Positions 37,694 through 47,307 of a stretch of DNA of 64,000 nucleotides are shown in pieces. Source of the stretch: Peribacillus frigoritolerans (GTDB lineage Bacteria > Bacillota > Bacilli > Bacillales > DSM-1321); NCBI RefSeq assembly GCF_030676415.1, contig NZ_JAUUTW010000002.1:289343-353342 (forward strand). The letters are read 5' to 3'. The notes beneath the pieces are model-generated. The model did no database searches, was not told the origin of the DNA, and was given only the letters and a program-made list of their open reading frames with translations. Each line of letters starts with the position of its first letter. Positions within the stretch are counted from its first letter, which is position 1. A program made the position numbers and the translations under genes.

Positions 37694-38260
37694 ATGAAAA
37701 AAGGTTGGATAATAGGAATAGTCGTTGTCGTTTTACTGGTCATTTATGGGGCATCTTCGTACAATGGCCTTGTAAGTGCCAATGAAGACGTCGACAATAA
37801 ATGGTCACAGGTGGATAACCAATTAAAACGAAGAGCGGATTTGATTCCGAATCTTGTCGAAACGGTGAAGGGTTATGCTTCGCATGAAACGGAAGCCATT
37901 AAAGCGGTAAGTGATGCACGCTCGAAGCTGGCTGGTGCCAATTCGACTGAAGATGCGATTGACGCCGATCAAGAATTGAGTGGGGCCTTGAGCCGTCTTT
38001 TGGTGGTTGTCGAGAACTATCCGGATTTAAAGGCCAATGAGAACTTCAAGGGTCTCATGGATAGTTTGGAAGGAACGGAAAATCGGCTGACGGTAGCACG
38101 AAAAGACTATAATGATGAAGTTACCAACTATAATAAAATGATTAAACGCTTTCCGAAGAATATGATGGCAGGAGCGTTCGGGTTCGATGCCAAACCATAT
38201 TTTGAAGTGACCGATCAAGAAAAAGAAACGCCAAAGGTTGATTTCGGGAGCGATAAATAA
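37694..38260 (+). CDS. LemA family membrane-anchored protein
   Basis: 188 residues: an N-terminal membrane helix (GWIIGIVVVVLLVIYGASSYN), then the LemA helical domain with DVDNKWSQVDNQLKRRADLIPNLVETVKGYA (key motif QLKRRxDLIPNLV), ENYPDLKANENF and RFPKNMMAGAFGF. It overlaps the TPM-domain gene by one base. LemA/TPM pairs are common in Firmicutes and linked to envelope stress; the molecular role is not known. TAGGGGGG precedes ATG 37694. Confidence 0.9.
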   Translation: MKKGWIIGIVVVVLLVIYGASSYNGLVSANEDVDNKWSQVDNQLKRRADLIPNLVETVKGYASHETEAIKAVSDARSKLAGANSTEDAIDADQELSGALSRLLVVVENYPDLKANENFKGLMDSLEGTENRLTVARKDYNDEVTNYNKMIKRFPKNMMAGAFGFDAKPYFEVTDQEKETPKVDFGSDK

Positions 38261-39033
38261 TGAAAAAACTCGCTGTGTTTGCGCTATTCTTCATTCTCAC
38301 GTTCAGTTTAGCAAACGTGGCCGCAGCACAACCTAACATTCCTGAACCAGTTGGGGATATATATGTTCAGGACTTCGCGGGAGTCCTGGATGATCAGGAA
38401 AAATCCGAACTCATCGAACTTGGGAAACGATTGGATGATGCCACAAAAGCACAAATTTCCGTTTTGACGGTCGATTCGATGGAAGGTTCCGAGATCGAAG
38501 AGTACTCGGTCGAGGCATTGAGATCATTCAAGCTTGGGGATGCCGAGCTGAACAATGGAGTCCTCATTGTGCTGGCCATGGAAGAACAGAAAATCCGTAT
38601 TGAAGTGGGGTACGGTTTGGAAGGGGCCATTACCGATATAAAATCTGGACAGATTTTGGACAATGTGGCTATCCCCGCGCTGAAAGAGGGTAAATATGAT
38701 GTTGCCCTGACGGAAACCTATAAGGCCGTATATAACGATGTCACGAAAGAATACAACCTAGGTGACGAGTTTTATCAAGATCTCTCCGTTCAGCCCGAGG
38801 CAGAAAACTTTCAGCCATCAGGTTTACAGATTTTCCTCATTATCATCACAGTCATCATCGTATTCATCCTCGATGCCAAGTTCTTTAAAGGATTTTTCCT
38901 TCAAACGCTAATCAATATCCTTTTACTATTCATCAGTCGCGGAGGCGGCGGTGGCCGTGGAGGCGGCAGCGGCGGTCCACGAGGCGGCGGCGGAGGAAGT
39001 TCCGGTGGCGGAGGAGCCAGCAGGGGATGGTAA
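38260..39033 (+). CDS. TPM-domain (YgcG-like) secreted membrane protein
   Basis: 257 residues. A signal peptide (to about residue 22, ending VAAAQ) leads into the TPM_phosphatase fold (VYVQDFAG-type start, LDDQEKSEL, VLIVLAMEEQKIRIEVGYGLEG). A membrane helix follows at about 188-212, then a Gly/Ser-rich tail of about 35 residues ending SRGW. This layout is the normal partner of LemA. The Gly-rich tail is encoded by a repetitive GGCGG tract. A terminator stands 14 bases downstream. Confidence 0.88.
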   Translation: MKKLAVFALFFILTFSLANVAAAQPNIPEPVGDIYVQDFAGVLDDQEKSELIELGKRLDDATKAQISVLTVDSMEGSEIEEYSVEALRSFKLGDAELNNGVLIVLAMEEQKIRIEVGYGLEGAITDIKSGQILDNVAIPALKEGKYDVALTETYKAVYNDVTKEYNLGDEFYQDLSVQPEAENFQPSGLQIFLIIITVIIVFILDAKFFKGFFLQTLINILLLFISRGGGGGRGGGSGGPRGGGGGSSGGGGASRGW

Positions 39034-39046
39034 AGCAGGTGAATCT

Positions 39047-39070
39047 GACCGGGAAACCGGTCTTTTTTTT
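39047..39070 (+). terminator. Terminator of the LemA-TPM operon
   Basis: GACCGG-GAAA-CCGGTC, a six-base-pair stem with a tetraloop, followed by eight T. Confidence 0.88.
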
Positions 39071-39173
39071 ATGCCTGGTCCCTGTATTTCCAGAAGATCG
39101 AGCAACAATGGAAAACCTTTCAGCACATCTATTTTCAACAGAAAGAGATAATAAAAATGTTCGGAAAGGCGGG

Positions 39174-39638
39174 ATGACCTTGCGGACGTTTTCATTATTG
39201 AAAGGGATGCCGGTTTTTACAATCAAAGGAGAAAGAATCGGCACGGTCCACGATTTATCAATTTCTGAAATGGGTCAGGTAACAGGGTTGGTCGTTCATC
39301 AACAAGCATTGTTCAAAAGAGCTTTTCATTTGAAACTTGACGATATTTCTTCATTCGGTCCAGATGGGATCGTCATCATGCAACAGGATTCAACCTTAAG
39401 GAAAGTGCCTGCGGATTCCATTTGCCTTTCGAAGGACGAATTATTGGGACGCATGCTTTTTTCAGAAATGGGCGAAGAGCTTGGTTTACTGCAGGATGTA
39501 TATTTCAAGGAGAAAATGGGCACGATTATAGCGTATGAAACAACGGATGGGTTTTTCTCGGAGTCGACAGTGATAGAATCAAAACAGCCGCCTGCATTAG
39601 GGAAGGATACCATCATTGTTTCAGTTTATGAACAGTGA
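39174..39638 (+). CDS. yrrD: PRC-barrel domain protein YrrD
   Basis: 154 residues with two PRC-barrel-like halves: SLLKGMPVFTIKGERIGTVHDL and GRMLFSEMGEELGLLQDVYF. PRC barrels bind RNA or partner proteins. In this family the function is not established. ATG 39174 follows GGAAAGG; a frame running from 39027 crosses the upstream terminator and is not the gene. Same location as in B. subtilis. Confidence 0.85.
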   Translation: MTLRTFSLLKGMPVFTIKGERIGTVHDLSISEMGQVTGLVVHQQALFKRAFHLKLDDISSFGPDGIVIMQQDSTLRKVPADSICLSKDELLGRMLFSEMGEELGLLQDVYFKEKMGTIIAYETTDGFFSESTVIESKQPPALGKDTIIVSVYEQ

Positions 39639-39648
39639 GGTGTCCATT

Positions 39649-39843
39649 TTGGAAATTAAATGTCCGAATTGCCGCAGTAAAGATGTTGGGAAGATTGGCG
39701 TAAATCAATATTATTGTTGGAATTGCTTTATTGAAATGACTCTATCCGAAGGGCTCATTAATACGCACCAGGTCGAGGAAGATGGAAGTTTAAGCTCATT
39801 GGACGATTTGTTTGAGGAAAATGACCGCCGCTTCAGTATGTAA
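39649..39843 (+). CDS. Small zinc-ribbon protein
   Basis: 64 residues starting MEIKCPNCRSKDVGK. Two CxxC/CxxC pairs (CPNC, CWNC) form a zinc ribbon. The tail is acidic. TTG 39649 follows GAGGTG and lies 10 bases after the yrrD stop, so it is probably in the same operon. It corresponds in position to the small genes next to yrrD in B. subtilis. Function unknown. Confidence 0.7.
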   Translation: MEIKCPNCRSKDVGKIGVNQYYCWNCFIEMTLSEGLINTHQVEEDGSLSSLDDLFEENDRRFSM

Positions 39844-39864
39844 TTAATGGAAGAGGTGTTTGCA

Positions 39865-39978
39865 ATGGCTAGACGTTCACGCAATACTCTAATGAATATG
39901 GGTTCGGACTTGATGAACTCGAAGATGTTTAAACGGAACATGAAGAAAATACGCAAAAGATTAAAGTCATTATTATAG
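39865..39978 (+). CDS. Small very basic protein (37 aa; DUF3918-like)
   Basis: MARRSRNTLMNMGSDLMNSK then a Lys/Arg-rich end. GAGGTG precedes ATG 39865. Family name from memory of YrzQ-like proteins; moderate certainty. A G-U-rich hairpin plus T-run (39985-40016) ends the unit. Confidence 0.6.
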   Translation: MARRSRNTLMNMGSDLMNSKMFKRNMKKIRKRLKSLL

Positions 39979-40069
39979 CAGGAATGGGTGTCCTGATAAT
40001 GAGGGCACTCTTTTTTATGTATGAAAACCTTCCGCCTTTCGAAGAATAAATGAGCGGGAGGTGTTTATT

Positions 40070-41146
40070 GTGAGTATTCGTCTAAAGTGGTTTTATCGCC
40101 TGGGTTTTTTGTTGCTCTTATTTTTCGTTATCTATATTTTTATGAAACTTAAGCCCATGTGGGGACCTGCCGTTACTGTATGTGTGACGGTACTGTTGCC
40201 TTTTTTGATTGGCGCGTTCATCAGTTACTTGCTGCACCCTGTAGTGGAATATTTAAATGAGAAGGGGATGCGTCGCTGGCTTTCGATTACGATCATCTAT
40301 TTGTTATTTTTCGGAGGAATCGGCTTTGCTGTTTATAAAGGTATCCCAATGATCGTCAGCCAGGTTCGCGAGCTGTCGGAAAGCGTGCCGGAACTGGTTG
40401 AACAGTACCGGGGCCGGATTGATAAACTCAATCATCAAACGGCGGCATGGCCATTCGGAATTCATGAAAGGTTCGAAGAGGGTGTCACCCTTTTCGAAGG
40501 GTGGCTGAAGCGTATACCTGAAAAGGCGATGGAGTATGCAATGAAGATGATTGATTTCATCGTCCTGATTGCGCTGATTCCATTCATTGCTTTTTATATC
40601 CTGAAAGATTTCACTGTTTTAAAAAAAATGGCATGGTATATGACCCCGAAAAAATGGCGCAAGCAGGGACGGGCATTCGTTCGTGATGTGGATGCGTCGC
40701 TTGGCGGCTATATCCGCGGTCAAATCATCGTCTGTGTCGTGATCGGTTTGATTTCCTCACTGCTCTTCTGGATAGTCGGAATGAAATATCCGCTTCTATT
40801 GGGGGCGATAATCGGAATAACGAATGTCATTCCGTATTTCGGACCGGTTATTGGGGCCATTCCTGCCGTGGTCATCGCCGCGACAATGTCAGTTAAAATG
40901 GTGTTGATCATCGCGGGCATCGTGCTTGTACTTCAATTTCTTGAGGGGAATATCCTGTCGCCGCTAATAGTCGGCAAAAGCCTCCATATGCATCCGCTGT
41001 TCATCATGCTCGCATTATTGGCCGGTGGTGAAATAGGCGGTATCGTGGGCATGGTCCTTTCGATTCCCATCTTGGCTGTGTTGAAAGTTTTTGTACTTCA
41101 TGCCCGCGTTCACTTTAGAAAGAAGCCGCCCCTTATTGACAAATAA
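40070..41146 (+). CDS. yrrI: AI-2E family transporter YrrI
   Basis: 358 residues with about eight membrane spans and a periplasmic-type loop after span 3. FIAFYILKDF, GGYIRGQIIVCVVIG, ITNVIPYFGPVIGAIPA and LEGNILSPLIVGKSLHMHPL are AI-2E (UPF0118) family motifs. These carry diverse substrates including sodium/proton exchange; a role in AI-2 export is not implied by the name alone. GTG 40070 follows GGGAGGTG. Confidence 0.9.
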   Translation: MSIRLKWFYRLGFLLLLFFVIYIFMKLKPMWGPAVTVCVTVLLPFLIGAFISYLLHPVVEYLNEKGMRRWLSITIIYLLFFGGIGFAVYKGIPMIVSQVRELSESVPELVEQYRGRIDKLNHQTAAWPFGIHERFEEGVTLFEGWLKRIPEKAMEYAMKMIDFIVLIALIPFIAFYILKDFTVLKKMAWYMTPKKWRKQGRAFVRDVDASLGGYIRGQIIVCVVIGLISSLLFWIVGMKYPLLLGAIIGITNVIPYFGPVIGAIPAVVIAATMSVKMVLIIAGIVLVLQFLEGNILSPLIVGKSLHMHPLFIMLALLAGGEIGGIVGMVLSIPILAVLKVFVLHARVHFRKKPPLIDK

Positions 41147-41184
41147 AAGTCTTGTGAATATAATCCATTACATAAGATAATTCG

Positions 41185-41420
41185 TTGAAGGATGAAGTAT
41201 GCTGAAGTCCATCTAAAAGAGAGGGGTCCCCCAGGCTGAAAGGGACTGCCAGGTGAAGAGCAGCAGAAAGCTAGTCCTGAGAGCAGCTAATACCTGCCGT
41301 CATGCCGCGTTAAGGCTTTTATGAAGGTGATGGACCTGGGATGAATTCCTGCGTCCGTAATCAGGGTGGTACCGCGAGTCAACTCTCGTCCCTGTTTTTG
41401 GGATGGGGGTTTTTTTGTGT
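41185..41420 (+). promoter_or_regulatory. T-box riboswitch for alaS
   Basis: The T-box sequence AGGGTGGTACCGCG is exact at 41363-41376. It is preceded by the long stem I/II/III region and followed by the terminator CTCGTCCC-loop-GGGATGGGG with TTTTTTT. Uncharged tRNA-Ala should pair with the UGG of the T-box bulge to favour antitermination. alaS starts 40 bases downstream. I could not resolve the specifier codon; a GCN Ala codon is expected. Confidence 0.93.
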
Positions 41421-41458
41421 GCTCAAAATTACATAATTTTTAAAAGGAGGATATATAT

Positions 41459-44095
41459 ATGAAGTATTTAACTGGTGCTCAAATCCGCCAAATGTATTTA
41501 GACTTTTTTAGTGAAAAAGGCCATAACATCGAACCAAGTGCGTCATTGGTTCCTCATGAAGATCCATCATTGCTTTGGATCAATTCCGGGGTGGCGACTT
41601 TAAAGAAATATTTTGATGGACGTGTGATTCCTGAAAATCCAAGGATTACAAATGCTCAAAAGGCCATCCGTACAAACGATATTGAAAACGTGGGGAAAAC
41701 GGCACGTCATCATACGTTTTTCGAAATGCTCGGAAACTTCTCCATTGGTGAATATTTCAAAGAAGAAGCCATTACATGGGCATGGGAATTTTTGACGGAT
41801 GAAAAATGGATTGGATTCGATAAAGAGAAATTGGCTGTGACGATCCATCCTGAAGATGATGAAGCATTCGAACTCTGGAATAAGAAAATCGGTGTTCCTG
41901 CTGAAAGGATCATTCGCCTGGAAGAAAACTTCTGGGATATCGGTGAGGGTCCAAGCGGTCCGAATACAGAGATTTTCTATGACCGCGGACCAGCATATGG
42001 CGATGATCCGAATGATCCGGAACTATATCCCGGCGGGGAAAATGAACGTCATCTGGAAGTCTGGAATCTTGTGTTTTCTCAATTCAACCATAATCCTGAC
42101 GGTTCTTACACACCGCTTCCAAAGAAAAATATCGATACAGGCATGGGCCTTGAACGTATGGCTTCCGTCGTTCAAGATGTGGCGACGAACTATGATACAG
42201 ATCTATTCATGCCAATCATCCGGGCAGTCGAAGAGATTTCCGATGTGAAGTATGGTGTTGATTCAGAAAAAGATGTTGCATTCAAGGTCATTGCCGACCA
42301 TATTCGTACGGTAGCCTTTGCAGTAGGTGACGGGGCTCTTCCATCCAACGAAGGCCGCGGTTATGTATTGCGCCGTTTACTCCGCAGGGCGGTTCGGTAT
42401 GCTAAGCAAATCAACATCAATCGACCATTCATGTTCGAGCTTGTGACGGTCGTCGGTGAAATCATGAAAGACTTCTACCCTGAAGTCCTCAAGAATAAAG
42501 AGTTCATTGCAAAAGTAATCAAAAATGAAGAGGAACGCTTCCATGAAACTCTAAATGATGGGCTGTCCATCCTTTCTGAAGTCATTAAAAAGGAAAAGGA
42601 AAAAGGCGGTACGACCATTCCGGGCAGTGATGCATTCCGTTTATATGACACATATGGTTTCCCGATTGAGTTAACGGAAGAATATGCAGAAGAAGAAGGC
42701 ATGACGGTCGATCAAGCTGGATTTGAAAAAGAGATGGATGCACAGCGTGAACGTGCCCGTTCAGCGCGTCAAGATGTTGATTCCATGCAAATCCAAGGCG
42801 GGGTATTGGGCGATATTAAAGTGGAAAGTGAATTTGTCGGCTATGATCAAGTGGCTGTCGAAGCCAAGGTTGCAGCCATCATAAAAAATGGCGAGCTTGT
42901 AACGGAGGCACAAGAAGGTGAAGAAGTTCAAGTGATTCTGAACAAGACTCCTTTCTACGCGGAAAGCGGCGGACAAATAGCCGATATAGGAACGATGGCC
43001 AGTGAATCCGTGAAGGTTGATGTCCATGATGTCCAAAAAGCTCCCAATGGTCAAAATCTGCACCGTGTAACCATTACTGCCGGCACTTTAACATCAGAGT
43101 CCAATATCGTTGCTGCAGTAAATCAAGAAAATCGGATCCATATCACGAAAAACCATACAGCGACGCATCTTCTGCATCAGGCGTTGAAAGATGTGCTTGG
43201 TACACATGTCAACCAAGCTGGTTCACTCGTACAGGCTGAGCGCCTTCGTTTCGATTTCTCTCATTTTGGCCAGATAACGGCGGAAGAAATTGAGCAGATC
43301 GAAACGATTGTAAATGAAAAGATTTGGCAAAGCTTACAAGTGAATACGGACTATAAAAACATCGAAGAAGCCAAAGCTATGGGCGCAATGGCCTTGTTCG
43401 GCGAAAAATACGGCAAGATTGTCCGTGTCGTTCAAATAGGCGATTACAGTCTTGAACTTTGCGGCGGTGTCCACGTCCCGAATACAGCAGTAATCGGCTT
43501 GTTCAAAATCGTTTCCGAAAGCGGCATCGGTGCAGGGACTCGCCGTATAGAAGCGGTAACGGGTGCCGGGGCATACAAATTGATGACTGATCAAATCGGT
43601 GTCTTGAAAGACGCGGCTGCTAAATTGAAAACGAACTTGAAAGACGTACCTTCAAGAATTGAAACGGTTTTAGCTGAAGTGAAGGATCTTCATCGTGAGA
43701 ATGAAAGCCTGACTGCAAAATTAAGTAATATTGAAGCAAGCAGCCTTGTTTCTAACGTAAAAGACGTAAATGGTGTTCAAGTATTGGTGGCAAAGGTTCA
43801 AGCTACCGACATGAATAATCTGCGTGCCATGGCGGATGATTTGAAACAGAAGCTCGATTCTGTCATTATCGTATTAGGCTCGGCCCAAGGTGATAAAGTC
43901 AATTTGATTGCCGGGGTGACTAAGGATTACATCGACCGCGGTTTCCATGCCGGTAAATTGGTCAAAGAAGTGGCTTCCCGTTGCGGTGGTGGCGGTGGCG
44001 GACGTCCAGATATGGCCCAAGCCGGCGGAAAAGACCCTGAAAAATTGGATGCAGCACTTAATTTTGTTGAAGAATGGGTCTTATCGATTTCATAA
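41459..44095 (+). CDS. alaS: Alanyl-tRNA synthetase
   Basis: 878 residues with all domains: class II core ([20 protein letters not shown]), tRNA recognition, editing domain with the zinc-binding HxxxH ([11 protein letters not shown]) and CGGVH, and the C-terminal oligomerisation domain ending in the Gly-rich [16 protein letters not shown]. It charges tRNA-Ala in the cytoplasm. AAAGGAGG upstream. Expression should be controlled by the T-box leader. Confidence 0.98.
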   Translation: MKYLTGAQIRQMYLDFFSEKGHNIEPSASLVPHEDPSLLWINSGVATLKKYFDGRVIPENPRITNAQKAIRTNDIENVGKTARHHTFFEMLGNFSIGEYFKEEAITWAWEFLTDEKWIGFDKEKLAVTIHPEDDEAFELWNKKIGVPAERIIRLEENFWDIGEGPSGPNTEIFYDRGPAYGDDPNDPELYPGGENERHLEVWNLVFSQFNHNPDGSYTPLPKKNIDTGMGLERMASVVQDVATNYDTDLFMPIIRAVEEISDVKYGVDSEKDVAFKVIADHIRTVAFAVGDGALPSNEGRGYVLRRLLRRAVRYAKQININRPFMFELVTVVGEIMKDFYPEVLKNKEFIAKVIKNEEERFHETLNDGLSILSEVIKKEKEKGGTTIPGSDAFRLYDTYGFPIELTEEYAEEEGMTVDQAGFEKEMDAQRERARSARQDVDSMQIQGGVLGDIKVESEFVGYDQVAVEAKVAAIIKNGELVTEAQEGEEVQVILNKTPFYAESGGQIADIGTMASESVKVDVHDVQKAPNGQNLHRVTITAGTLTSESNIVAAVNQENRIHITKNHTATHLLHQALKDVLGTHVNQAGSLVQAERLRFDFSHFGQITAEEIEQIETIVNEKIWQSLQVNTDYKNIEEAKAMGAMALFGEKYGKIVRVVQIGDYSLELCGGVHVPNTAVIGLFKIVSESGIGAGTRRIEAVTGAGAYKLMTDQIGVLKDAAAKLKTNLKDVPSRIETVLAEVKDLHRENESLTAKLSNIEASSLVSNVKDVNGVQVLVAKVQATDMNNLRAMADDLKQKLDSVIIVLGSAQGDKVNLIAGVTKDYIDRGFHAGKLVKEVASRCGGGGGGRPDMAQAGGKDPEKLDAALNFVEEWVLSIS

Positions 44096-44161
44096 TCAAT
44101 GGAAAGTGTTGTACAATGTAGGTAATAGTGGATTCTGGACGCTGAGGAGAGGTGCATGTTA

Positions 44162-44431
44162 ATGAGTTCCTTTGATAAAACGATGAAATTTAATTTTCCC
44201 GAAGAACCATTCGAAAGAGATGTACAAGAAGTATTGTCTCAAGTGTATGTTGCACTTCAGGAAAAAGGTTATAACCCCATAAACCAGATTGTCGGTTATC
44301 TATTATCTGGTGACCCGGCCTACATCCCGCGCCATATGGATGCTCGAAACATTATTCGTAAGCTTGAACGCGATGAAATCATCGAAGAATTGGTTAAGTC
44401 GTATCTTAAGAACCATCGAGAGGAATACTAA
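44162..44431 (+). CDS. yrzL: IreB-family regulatory phosphoprotein (YrzL)
   Basis: 89 residues (DUF965). FDKTMKFNF at the start contains the Thr that is phosphorylated by the PASTA kinase IreK in Enterococcus, and [20 protein letters not shown] is the family core. ATG 44162 follows GAGAGGTG. It overlaps ruvX by one base. Confidence 0.92.
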   Translation: MSSFDKTMKFNFPEEPFERDVQEVLSQVYVALQEKGYNPINQIVGYLLSGDPAYIPRHMDARNIIRKLERDEIIEELVKSYLKNHREEY

Positions 44432-44856
44432 TGCGCACAATGGGACTTGATTTAGGTTCAAAAACCATCGGCGTTGCCCTGAGTGACGCGATGGGTTGGA
44501 CTGCACAAGGATTGGAAACGATCAAAATTAACGAAGCTGGAAATGACTTCGGCTTTAAACGCCTCAATGAAATCATAAAAGAGCATGATGTTTCTAAAAT
44601 TGTCCTCGGTTTACCTAAAAACATGAATGGGACTGTTGGACCGCGAGGCGAGATCAGCCAAGATTTCGCTAAACGATTAGAAAACAAATTCAAGCTGCCG
44701 GTGTTTCTCTGGGATGAACGGTTGACAACTATGGCGGCTGAACGTGTCCTTCTTGAGGCGGACGTGAGCCGAAGCAAACGCAAGAAAGTCATTGATAAAA
44801 TGGCAGCTGTCATGATTCTGCAAGGATTCTTGGACAGACAAACAAATTCAATATGA
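44431..44856 (+). CDS. ruvX: Holliday junction resolvase-like YqgF/RuvX
   Basis: 141 residues of the RNase H-like fold. [16 protein letters not shown] has the first catalytic Asp, [10 protein letters not shown] the glycine turn and [11 protein letters not shown] the acidic pair. YqgF proteins process pre-16S rRNA ends and are also proposed as Holliday resolvases. Coupled to yrzL by TAATG. Confidence 0.93.
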   Translation: MRTMGLDLGSKTIGVALSDAMGWTAQGLETIKINEAGNDFGFKRLNEIIKEHDVSKIVLGLPKNMNGTVGPRGEISQDFAKRLENKFKLPVFLWDERLTTMAAERVLLEADVSRSKRKKVIDKMAAVMILQGFLDRQTNSI

Positions 44857-44867
44857 GGTGAATACAA

Positions 44868-45158
44868 ATGGAACACGGCGAAAACAACATTACAGTAGTA
44901 GATGAAAACGGAAACGAGCAGCTTTGCGAAATCCTTTTCACATTCGACTCAGATAAATTCAACAAATCTTATGTACTTTACTATCCGATGTCTGCAGAAG
45001 ATGATGAGGAAGAAATTGAAATCCACGCTTCATCATTCGTACCAAGCGAAGATAATAAAGATGGTGAACTTACACCGATCGAAACAGAAGAAGAATGGGA
45101 TCTTGTCGAAGAAATGTTAAATACATTCCTTGACCAAGAAGAAGCAGAAGAAGAATAA
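44868..45158 (+). CDS. yrzB: DUF1292 acidic protein YrzB
   Basis: 96 residues, strongly acidic at the C-terminus (DQEEAEEE). The DUF1292 core is [19 protein letters not shown]. It ends the yrzL-ruvX-yrzB operon before a strong terminator. GAGGTGAA precedes ATG 44868. Function unknown. Confidence 0.9.
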   Translation: MEHGENNITVVDENGNEQLCEILFTFDSDKFNKSYVLYYPMSAEDDEEEIEIHASSFVPSEDNKDGELTPIETEEEWDLVEEMLNTFLDQEEAEEE

Positions 45159-45164
45159 GATTGG

Positions 45165-45200
45165 AAAAAAACCGGCCCTTAAAGGTCGGTTTTTTTTTTT
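45165..45200 (+). terminator. yrzB terminator
   Basis: ACCGGCC and GGTCGGT pair, with a run of 12 T. Confidence 0.88.
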
Positions 45201-45234
45201 TGAAAAGAGGCTCAAACTAAAATTTTAAAACTAA

Positions 45235-45360
45235 GTTGAATGGGAGCGGGTGTTCGAGACTCCTGCGGGAAAAGCGTGTCAAAGGAGACCCCGCAGGCGG
45301 AAGCCGAGGAGGCTCCCGAGACCGCCCGCGGAAAGCGAGTGCCTGGAGTGGAAATCAACG
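45235..45360. repeat. GC-rich Bacillaceae-type dispersed intergenic repeat
   Basis: About 125 bases, markedly more GC-rich than its surroundings, ending in inverted termini GTTGA ... TCAAC. Inner blocks such as ACTCCTGCGGG, GACCCCGCAGG, GAGGAGGCTCCCGAG and CCCGCGGAAAGCGAG fold into hairpins. From memory, very similar elements are scattered in Bacillus and related genomes. A second half-copy of the yrzB terminator (AAAGGTCGGTTTTTT) at 45394-45408 lies on the far side. Confidence 0.7.
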
Positions 45361-45431
45361 TTCTAATTGTACAAACCCTTAAAAACTGTAGACATAAAGG
45401 TCGGTTTTTTCATTTATGTACCAGTAACCCC

Positions 45432-45608
45432 TTATCTTTTCTCCGCGAATAAAAGCATAAAAGTAGCGAGCGGACCCAAAAATAATGATAGCAAGAACCA
45501 ATTCAACGCCGTTCTATTTTTACCTTGAGCAAGTCCGGCGTTTATGAGTGCCAATGTCCCCCAACCTACAAAATAAGAATGATCCAACTCCTTCACACCT
45601 TTCTTCAT
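45432..45608 (-). CDS. Small membrane protein (58 aa)
   Basis: Starts MKKGVKELDHSYFVGWGTLA; a helix pair follows, with a conserved-looking GLAQGKNR turn between two hydrophobic stretches (second: WFLLSLFLGPLATFMLLF). Two membrane spans are likely. The ribosome site before ATG 45608 is poor (AGG adjacent). The text is clearly protein-like. It resembles small 'GLAQGKNR' membrane proteins of the superinfection-immunity-like kind, tentatively. Confidence 0.6.
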   Translation of the reverse strand: MKKGVKELDHSYFVGWGTLALINAGLAQGKNRTALNWFLLSLFLGPLATFMLLFAEKR

Positions 45609-45909
45609 CCTAAATTAATAATACCATTCCTACATGAATATTCCTGTCATTTCCTCAAATGCCTAACACATGCAGGAAATAAATTTTGGTGCATTTTTTA
45701 AGCTGAAGAGATAAGTATCACTATTTTCCTATTTATATTGACAAAAGTAGTGCGTTTTTGCCATAAATAGAGTATTGATGAATGTAGTTTTGCAAAAAAC
45801 ATGTAATTATTTGTTGATTTTAGTATAATGTTCGAAGCAAAGATTAATTAGAGAAAGCATCATCTAGAAACCAAACTGTGGTTGGTGTGAGTTTGCAGGG
45901 GGAATGAAA

Positions 45910-47046
45910 ATGGATGAAAAAGATAAAAATTTATCTAAAAAGGAACATATCCGAATGAAATTGTTAGAACAGCAAGGAGAAGCCAAGCTGGTTCGTAAAA
46001 TCATCATGATTACGATAGCTTCGCTTATTTTACTAATTGGGATAGTTGGTCTTGTGGGCTTTTTATATATCAACTCAGCCATGAAACCAGTCGATCCGGA
46101 TGATGACACCATCAAGAAAGTGAAAATCCCAATCGGCTCTTCCGTTAACGGAATTTCAACACTGCTTGAAGAGCAGGGAATAATCAAGGACGCACGCGTA
46201 TTCAAATATTATATTAAATTCCGCAATGAATCCGGTTTTCAGGCAGGGGAGTATAAATTATCACCTTCCATGCCAATTGAAGATATCGTCACAAGCATCA
46301 AAACTGGAAAACTCATGAAGGAAGCTGCCATGAAGATAACGATTCCTGAAGGAAAGCAGCTTATCCAAATTGCCGATATCATCGCAGTGAAGACGGGTGA
46401 AGATCCGAAAAAGGTCTTTAAGAAATTGAATGATAAGAAGTTCGTAAATTCCATGCAAGAGCAATTTCCGCAGCTCTTGACCTCGGAAATTGAAAACGAA
46501 AAGGTTTTATATCCGCTTGAAGGGTACCTTTTCCCAGCTACTTATGACTTTTATGAGGAAAAGCCGACCCTGGAATCGATCGTCATCGAGATGCTGAAGA
46601 AAACGGAAGAGACATTGCAGGCTTACGAGAGCCAGATGGACAAGAACGATTATTCCGTACACCAGATGCTGACCTTCGCTTCGCTTGTCGAGGAAGAGGC
46701 GACGGCACAAGTCGATCGCGGAAAGATAGCTTCCGTCTTTTACAATCGTATTGAGGAAGAAATGCCGCTTCAAACGGATCCGACCGTTTTGTATGCGAAG
46801 GGTTCACATAAGAGCAGGGTGTATTATAAAGACCTTGAGGTGAAATCCCCTTATAATACGTATAAGAACAAGGGGCTGCCGCCAGGGCCGATTGCCAATG
46901 CCGGAACGACATCGATCGATGCGGTACTGAAACCTGAGAAAACGGATTATCTGTACTTTTTGGCAACACCTGAAGGGGAAGTCCTTTACTCCAAGACCTT
47001 GGATGACCACAATAACAAAAAGGCAGAGCATATTTCCAATAAATAA
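45910..47046 (+). CDS. mltG: Endolytic murein transglycosylase MltG (YrrL)
   Basis: 378 residues. The cytoplasmic N-terminus is charged; a membrane helix lies at about 36-59. The YceG domain follows, with LysM-like VKIPIGSSVNGISTLLEEQGII and the catalytic Glu in SLVEEEATAQVDR. LQTDPTVLYA and KSPYNTYKNKGLPPGPIANAG complete the signature. It cleaves nascent glycan strands to release them from the membrane. ATG 45910 is better spaced from AGGGGG than 45904. The gene ends in a (TAAA)n run, giving several stops in a row. Confidence 0.93.
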   Translation: MDEKDKNLSKKEHIRMKLLEQQGEAKLVRKIIMITIASLILLIGIVGLVGFLYINSAMKPVDPDDDTIKKVKIPIGSSVNGISTLLEEQGIIKDARVFKYYIKFRNESGFQAGEYKLSPSMPIEDIVTSIKTGKLMKEAAMKITIPEGKQLIQIADIIAVKTGEDPKKVFKKLNDKKFVNSMQEQFPQLLTSEIENEKVLYPLEGYLFPATYDFYEEKPTLESIVIEMLKKTEETLQAYESQMDKNDYSVHQMLTFASLVEEEATAQVDRGKIASVFYNRIEEEMPLQTDPTVLYAKGSHKSRVYYKDLEVKSPYNTYKNKGLPPGPIANAGTTSIDAVLKPEKTDYLYFLATPEGEVLYSKTLDDHNNKKAEHISNK

Positions 47047-47060
47047 ATAAATAAATAAAT
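47037..47060. repeat. TAAA microsatellite at the mltG stop
   Basis: AATAAATAAATAAATAAATA: five tetranucleotide units that supply the stop codon and repeat it in other frames. Slippage here would change the last residues of MltG very little. Confidence 0.7.
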
Positions 47061-47148
47061 GCAATGAGACTGAGAGGGGAGAGATATTACTTTCCCCTTG
47101 TTTTTATGATAGAATAGTACAAGTGAATTTTTGATCCGATTCTTATCG

Positions 47149-47183
47149 GTGACGTAACTCGGCGAATGCCGGGTTTTATTTTG
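47149..47183 (+). terminator. Hairpin between mltG and trmR
   Basis: AACTCGGC and GCCGGGTT around GAAT, followed by TTATTTT. Acts as terminator for mltG. Confidence 0.6.
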
Positions 47184-47307
47184 AAAGATAAGGAAATGTA
47201 GATCGTCAAGCATACTTGTTTCAGCTCCTTGTGAAGAGATTGTCCAATCAATTTTTTCATGTTACTGACCAAGCGCTTTTGTTTTCCTTATTATTGGAGG
47301 AAACGTT

